Under the pieces are notes generated by a model. It made no database searches. It had not been told where the DNA came from and saw nothing but the letters and a program-made list of their open reading frames with translations. Source: Haemaphysalis longicornis (lineage: Eukaryota; Arthropoda; Arachnida; Ixodida; Ixodidae). From it: a stretch of 64,000 bases of DNA. Location: the NCBI GenBank assembly GCA_013339765.2, contig JABSTR010001244.1, forward strand, positions 1,747,501-1,811,500, read 5' to 3'. Below are positions 59,053 to 64,000 of the stretch, in pieces. Position 1 is the first letter of the stretch. Every line of letters starts with the position of its first letter. The translations under genes and the position numbers were made by a program.

Positions 59053-59783
59053 CAGTGGGACCTCGTTATAACGAACACTGATATAGCGAATTATCGGTTA
59101 TAGCAAACTAAATACAGACTTTGGTTGGGCACGCTTTATTTCAAGGACACTTATTTTTTTTATAACGAAACTGAAACCGTGAGAGCCGCGTGATATCGGA
59201 TATAACGAAGAAATATTTGAACAGGAGGCTGAGAAGCTAATAAGAAAAATGAAAAAAAAAAAAACCGTAGTCCTAAACTACAGAAGTATAAAGGCCCTTT
59301 ATTTAATCTACACTGTGGAAAACTTCATCCTGCTCAGGGCTTTGAGTATGCACCAGACGAAGATCACATCCTTCATCAAACAAATAAGGACGCAGTCCTG
59401 TTTTGTCAAGAGAGAGAGAGTAAACGTGTTTATTGCGAAAAGCAATGGGGAGGAGTCCTCAGTCCAAGACCCCTTGAGCTTTCCCCGCCTCAACAGCCCT
59501 CAACACCAGCAGGCGTTGTGAAGTGAACTCCGCTCTGCTGTAATTGTACGTACCCATGGTCCGGTTCATTGGGTTTGAAATGCGACAACGAGAAAGGTAA
59601 GGGTTACCTTGTGCATAGTGGGTTCGAAGCCTTGAAAAATGCTTTTCTGTATCAAGTATTTTTGCGCGAGCCAGATTGTCCATTTGTTATAGCCGATTTT
59701 CACCTCTGCTGTTATAACGAATATCGGTTATAACGAACTAATTTGCTGTCCCGATACTACTTCGTTGTAATGAGGTTCGACTG
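59053..59783. mobile_element. Tigger/pogo-like non-autonomous element with internal insertion
   Basis: 731 bp. The left end CAGTGGGACCTCGTTATAAC and the complement of the right end (CAGTCGAACCTCATTACAAC) are matching termini. TA stands on both sides (59051-59052 and 59784-59785). Sub-terminal AT-rich repeats (TATCGGTTATA, ATAACGAA) recur at both ends. The middle (about 59410-59680) is unrelated, has GAGAGAGAG next to TTTATTGCGAAAAGCAATGG, and is probably a second element inserted into the first. No transposase. Confidence 0.8.
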
Positions 59784-59785
59784 TA

Positions 59786-60519
59786 TAGGCAAAAGAAACC
59801 GTTACACCCGCAAACAACAAAAAAATGCAAAAAACCACTGCTCGGAAAGGTACTAAAGAAGCAACATAGAGAGAAAGCGAACTAATACAGTCGCCAAAAA
59901 GCAATTATGAGGCCCTCATATATGCAATCTCTTTTGAATGGAGCAACACACTCGCCTGGCTTACGCACGTGTCTTCCCAGTCCGCAATGCATTTCCAACT
60001 TGCCACACTTGCAAAACTTCCGCAATAGTGATGCGTCTTCTTTGTGTGTAAAAAGGCCTTCGAAACACGCGAATTTTATTTTCTTTATATTATTCAGCAC
60101 AACACTTCCCTCTCGTTGCCCTCTCGCCTCAGAGGAATCGTTCGGAGGGATGGCACCCCAACGTGCCGCTAAACGGGCGGAAAAACTATCAGTGTAGGCT
60201 GCTTGATTATCGGGCAACGCTCGTGGCTGCTGTTAGCCACAGTCTCGTGATTAGGAGCAAGGACACACACAGATGAAGTCCCGTGACTGCCCAGTAAAGC
60301 AAGACACATCAGTCTGGCGTAGTAAAGCTGGTAACTTTTCATTGAGTCCTTGTGTAGTGGGGTCCGAAGTTCCGCGTGTTATGTTTATGCAACTTGCCTG
60401 ATATGCGAGCTCCTTATCGCTACTGTCAGTTAGTCCTCCCGCGCGTAAATACTCGAGCATATTTTAAGGGGTGCAGGCATTTCTTTAGTGGCACAGAGCA
60501 TCTTTTTAGTGCCCTCTGA
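59786..60519. other. No gene recognised
   Basis: Short overlapping frames on both strands without family resemblance. Confidence 0.4.
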
Positions 60520-61250
60520 AAAAAAAAAAAAAAAAAACTGAGGCAGTGGCAATTGGATTTCCCGCTGCCACTCCCCTTAGAGCCATTCTCGTTCAATTCC
60601 CTGCTTAGCCGGTGAGAACACCAGCCTTCCCCCAATGATGTCGGAAACCGATAACACCAAAAAGGAAGAAACTGAACAGACAAGCAACAAAAAACAGCGG
60701 AAGGGGGCAAGACGTGTAGATGATGTGTGCGTACTCGCAATATGATGAGCACGAAAATAGACGGCAGCTACCCAAAAAATATATCATAAAAAGTAAAAAT
60801 ACCGACGCAATAACACACATTAAGGTAAGATCAAACCCTATTAAAGCAACATAATACCATAAAACACAATTATACCAAAGATAAAGGCAAGTAAAGGTAA
60901 CCACCGATAAAACGGGCCGGCGAAGTATAAAAAGCCAAGCTGTGACACCTATACGCGTCACGTCTGGCGATAGGAGTTGATATTAAATCTAAAAGATACG
61001 TAACAAACGCACATTTAGTGTGTTCCGCTGTTTCCTTACATTTTTAAAATATGCTATTAATGCACAAAAGGCTATTCTGACGTCGCACCTAGGGCAGCGT
61101 GAGGACTCCGTGTCCCAGGCGATTCTATTTGATCTTAATGTTGCTTTTTCCGCTCCATGACGAAGGCAGTTGAGAAGTAGGTGGTTAACGTTTTCTCACT
61201 ATAGCGGCCACACGAACAGCCTCTGTTAAAGTGAGAGGCACACGTCGACA
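60520..61250 (-). pseudogene. LINE C-terminus and 3' UTR
   Basis: On the minus strand from about 61240: HFNRGCSCGRYSE, a +1 shift near 61190, then NVNHLLLNCLRHGAEKATLR and WDTESSRCPRCDV. The pattern C-x-C-G...H-L-L-L-x-C is the zinc-binding C-terminus of Jockey/I-type LINE polyproteins. Downstream (60961-60605) a hydrophobic frame is 3' UTR rather than protein. The element ends at a T-run (minus strand; A-run 60520-60538 on the plus strand) preceded by CACTGCCTCAG. Broken by at least one frameshift and by truncation. Confidence 0.55.
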
Positions 61251-61908
61251 CGAAAATTATAGTTCCTGCTCGCACGGGATAGCCGATTTGGCCTTACGTG
61301 GCGTTGTACCGACGCAATTGTCACTCAGCAAAAAGAGAGAAGCCGCGCTTGTCTGACCGTTCACGTTTTAAGTAAGTCGCGAGGAATATTTGGCGCAAGG
61401 TCGGTGCCCGAAACCGGCTTCAACACACGTGCGCAAAGTTAAGTCACCGGGCAAGGGCCTCGCTCGCGTCTCTCTCACGTGTGCCTCTAGAGTTCAAGGC
61501 GATTTCGGGGAGCGATTCACGCAGCCCGATACGAACGCCTGCGGCAAAGCCATTCTAGCCGTCTATATACTCGTCTCTCGAGGGGAAAAAAGAAGACAGA
61601 AAGTGGTCTGTTTTTATTTCCACACGCAGAGTAGACCCCTTCCACCAAGAGGAGCGGTCGAAGCAGGCAGCAGAACGGTTATGGATGAGGGGAGAGGGGG
61701 AAAGGGATGCGGAGCAAATGTGGAGCAGGCCGGCGGGGCCCACGCAAGCATGCCTCACAGACGCGACCACGCCGTGGCCCATTTTGCATCGAGAATCGCC
61801 GCATCGGTTATACAAGACGACTCTCCCGTCCCGGCACTTCCCATAGGATTAGATGATGACGCATCGGCCATGGAAACGCCACGGAGGACAGTTTAATAGG
61901 CAATTATC
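61251..61908. other. No gene recognised
   Basis: A plus frame of 168 codons (61390-61896) includes GRGGKGCGANVEQAGGAH; no domain is evident. Confidence 0.4.
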
Positions 61909-61934
61909 ATAATAATAATAATAATAATAATCAT
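61909..61934. repeat. (AAT)n microsatellite
   Basis: Eight or so AAT units. Confidence 0.95.
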
Positions 61935-62150
61935 TATTTAGTATCGTTCATCCCTCGTCATGGTCACCAACGCCATCATCATTGTCATCAGTACCGTTAA
62001 CTTCCGGTTCCGGCTCAACAAAGTCATATCTGCGTGCGATACCGAGAAAAGAATGCTCAGATCTAGGTTCCGTAGGGACTTAAAGGGATTCTTTTATTCT
62101 GGGAATAAACGAGAAAAATACGACACGTAGCAAAGAGGGGCGTAGGTAAA

Positions 62151-62260
62151 AATGGTCTCAGAAAAATTGGTACCGGAAGAAATGGGCCCGGAAGACATGG
62201 TCCCAAAGCAAGGTAGAAAAAAATGCTTCCGGAAAAATTGGTCCTGGAAAGTTGGTCCAA
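62151..62260 (+). repeat. Degenerate 15-bp periodic repeat
   Basis: CAGAAAAATTGGTAC, CGGAAGAAATGGGCC, CGGAAGACATGGTCC follow each other with a strict 15-base step, and a similar pair (CGGAAAAATTGGTCC, TGGAAAGTTGGTCC) appears about 60 bases later. In one frame this gives the pentapeptides EKLVP-EEMGP-EDMVP. I cannot tell whether it is a coding relic or a decayed minisatellite. Confidence 0.55.
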
Positions 62261-62471
62261 AAAAAAGGGTAGCACAAAACGCGTTTTGGGAGAGGACCGG
62301 GGTACGCCTCCTCACTGTTCCGACCGGATCGTGTTTTAGGCAGAAAACATGGCATGAACAGCTAACCTACAACCACGCTTGTGTTGTCCCTTTATGCTAT
62401 ACTTTTTTAAACTTTGGTAGCTCACGTCTCGGGTGCCTGTTGTTCGGGCTACTATCCATGGCACCCATTTT

Positions 62472-62520
62472 CAGGGGTGGGCGATTGATCTATTAACCTA
62501 CCAATTAATAGATTAATACA
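62472..62520 (+). mobile_element. hAT-like terminus
   Basis: CAGGGGTGGGCGATTGATCT resembles the terminal sequence of hAT transposons (CAGGGGTGG...). An AT-rich sub-terminal stretch (CTATTAACCTACCAATTAAT) follows. No matching right end is in the window. Confidence 0.35.
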
Positions 62521-62615
62521 TTGTTCGCGAATAAATTCCTTAACCAGTTAATCGGTTGAACTCGCGTGAGGCGAGTAGACGAGATACCAAGTCCCCCAAA
62601 ACTTTACGTAAGCGT

Positions 62616-63445
62616 ATTTAAAGGTACACTGAAGTGATTTGTAAACATTGCGAAATTACTAGCGCAAATTGTAGTCCGGAGTCCATAGGCCATTTTTCGA
62701 CCACTCTGAGTGCGTTTACGCGAATTTATTTAGTAGAAAAATCAATTCGGAAATGCTGTCCTCCTCTCTGCATCCTCGCCCATTTTCTGTGGCGTTTTCG
62801 TGTGACGTCAGGAGGAGATGAGCTGGCAATTGGCTGCGCTACTGCACGGCTCGCCGACCTTCCGGCAGGGTCAGTCGGTGAGAAACTCTATGAGTCGGCC
62901 CAGCTTTTAGTCCGTCGGCCGCCGACGAGTCGTCGCAATTCGTTCGCTCAGTTGAAACTAAGCCACGACACGTTTGTGGATGGAAGAATGTGCCTTTCTT
63001 TACTTTCGTTAGTTTGTACACTGTATCTAGCTCCAAGTCAAGGTCGCTCCACACAAGCGCTGCACAAGCGCACATGCGACGCTTCGCTGACTGGTACGAT
63101 AGTAAGAAAATATAAGGCCACTTGGAGGCGGGAGAAGAGTCAGCAAAGTCAATATAGGTACTAAGGAAATAAAATCAACTGAAAATTTTACCGTACAGCG
63201 TAAAAATAGGGAGCAGGAAGCACTTTTTCGCGCTGGGTGAACAAGCACAGCGGTCAGCAGCCCGACCACACATCTGCGAACGCTTTTCCGTCTAAGAAAT
63301 GCAATTGCTAGACGTGAGATATTCTGGAAAATTGGGGGACGCTTACTGCACGAGCGCTATACAACAAATAGTCACCTAAGCTGCTTTAAATGCTAAAACC
63401 AAATAAACGTTATACATTGTAAATCTTATACTTCCAACGCTGGCA
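62616..63445. other. TTAA-type end at the left, no gene recognised
   Basis: TTTAAAGGTACACTGAAGTG (62616-62635) resembles the ends of TTAA-bounded tick elements; a partner was not found. The plus frame 62634-63164 (176 codons) has no recognisable domain. GTACGATAGTAAG at 63095-63107 matches the terminus of the element at 24997, perhaps a solo end. Confidence 0.4.
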
Positions 63446-63540
63446 GCGCTGGCCCCTGGCCGAGTAGTCTGGAGCGCTAGGTGTGTTATTTTGCAAGGCG
63501 CAAGTCCGAATCCCTGAGGGTAAATGCTTTTTTTTTTTTT
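63446..63540 (+). mobile_element. tRNA(Leu)-like retroposon head
   Basis: TGGCCGAGTAGTCTGGAGCG (63457-63476) matches the D-arm/box A of leucine tRNAs, and AGTCCGAATCC (63503-63513) is a box B. A run of about 12 T follows at 63528-63539, which would stop RNA polymerase III. No good acceptor stem, so it is a SINE rather than a tRNA gene. Confidence 0.45.
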
Positions 63541-64000
63541 GTAAGTTGACTCTTTTCGTTTTGGGCTGAGTTCATACTGAGTTCACCAAAATCTCGTTGG
63601 CCTAAATAAGCACCGACTGCTTGCGGGCAGTGGGCACAGGCCAGAATGAACAGACCCTTGGCCTGGTGCGAGCACGCTTTTTACGATACAGGCATGAGTG
63701 AGGCAAGCTCCGAATATGGGGGAAAAGCGCATTGCATTTGAGCGTCTGCAGGTGACGTGGAGGGCGTTCATCCACTGCGTAGGCCGCGGCTGGTGATTGC
63801 TACGATTCCAAGCCGTCCATGGAGGCTTATCTTACGCATTTTACAGCCGACAACATGGTGGAAGCATGGTACGACGATTACTGAGATATCGAGAATGCCC
63901 ATACAACGATGCCTTCGGATGTCAAGCATGTTGTTTTACAGAACCAAAACGGAAACTTGTTTGAATGCTAATCTTGGACATCGTCCAATCACAGCGCATC
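63541..64000. other. No gene recognised
   Basis: Short frames only up to the window end. Confidence 0.45.

Noticed and set aside
60605..60961. 118-codon hydrophobic minus frame, like a membrane protein
   Set aside because: It lies in the A/T-rich 3' UTR of a LINE just after the broken C-terminus.

Overview
The window looks like nuclear DNA of a chelicerate, most likely a hard (ixodid) tick. This is inferred from three things. First, a tRNA-derived SINE resembling the Ruka family known from ixodid ticks occurs six times. Second, LINE, Tigger/pogo-like and TTAA-bounded elements are dense, as in tick intergenic DNA. Third, there is one clear arthropod-type gene, a fatty-acid elongase. Microsatellites, absence of operons, and many short open frames without coding character all point to a repeat-rich eukaryotic genome. 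I could not confirm the species.

The only intact recognisable protein-coding gene is an intronless ELOVL-type very-long-chain fatty-acid elongase on the minus strand (46987-47847), with a candidate poly(A) signal at 46843-46848 and a GC-rich 5' region. Everything else that codes recognisably is a decayed piece of a transposable element.

Layout. 0-5 kb: non-coding, a (CT)n tract, a TATA/CRE promoter-like site, a poly-G run. 5.4-6.3 kb: a Tigger/pogo-like element with TA target duplications and a perfect 75-bp inverted duplication inside it. 6.5-7.7 kb: two long microsatellites and the 3' end of an RTE-like LINE. 8.8-11.4 kb: a minus-strand LINE with a broken reverse transcriptase, plus extra same-orientation 3' ends of the same kind. 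13-15.5 kb: (TA)n/(GT)n, a 90-bp tandem duplication of a dispersed repeat, a SINE with 12-bp target duplications, and a LINE ORF1 (gag-like) fragment. 16.6-17.6 kb: a GC-rich, CpG-rich block. 18-24 kb: two SINEs, an RFX-type X-box, and a compact TATA/short-ORF/AATAAA arrangement. 25-26.5 kb: a 1.5-kb inverted-repeat element whose left arm carries a six-copy minisatellite. 28.9-29.7 and 35.2-36.1 kb: two inverted copies of one TTAA-bounded non-autonomous element; the second has an extra 24-bp perfect palindrome. 36.7-37.3 kb: a different TTAA element. 40-42 kb: two more SINEs. 44-46 kb: a hAT-like fragment and a short TIR element. 46.7-48.3 kb: the elongase locus. 48.3-57 kb: nothing recognisable. 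57-64 kb: a long hairpin, two TIR elements, a LINE C-terminus, a 15-bp periodic repeat, and a tRNA-like retroposon at the right end.

The elements do not form a pathway. The biology here is one lipid-metabolism gene in a sea of nested transposons. I found no CRISPR, rRNA, operon or defence system, and I do not claim a new cellular system. The most notable structures are the palindrome-bearing TTAA element, the inverted-repeat element with a minisatellite, and the recent inverted duplication in the Tigger copy.
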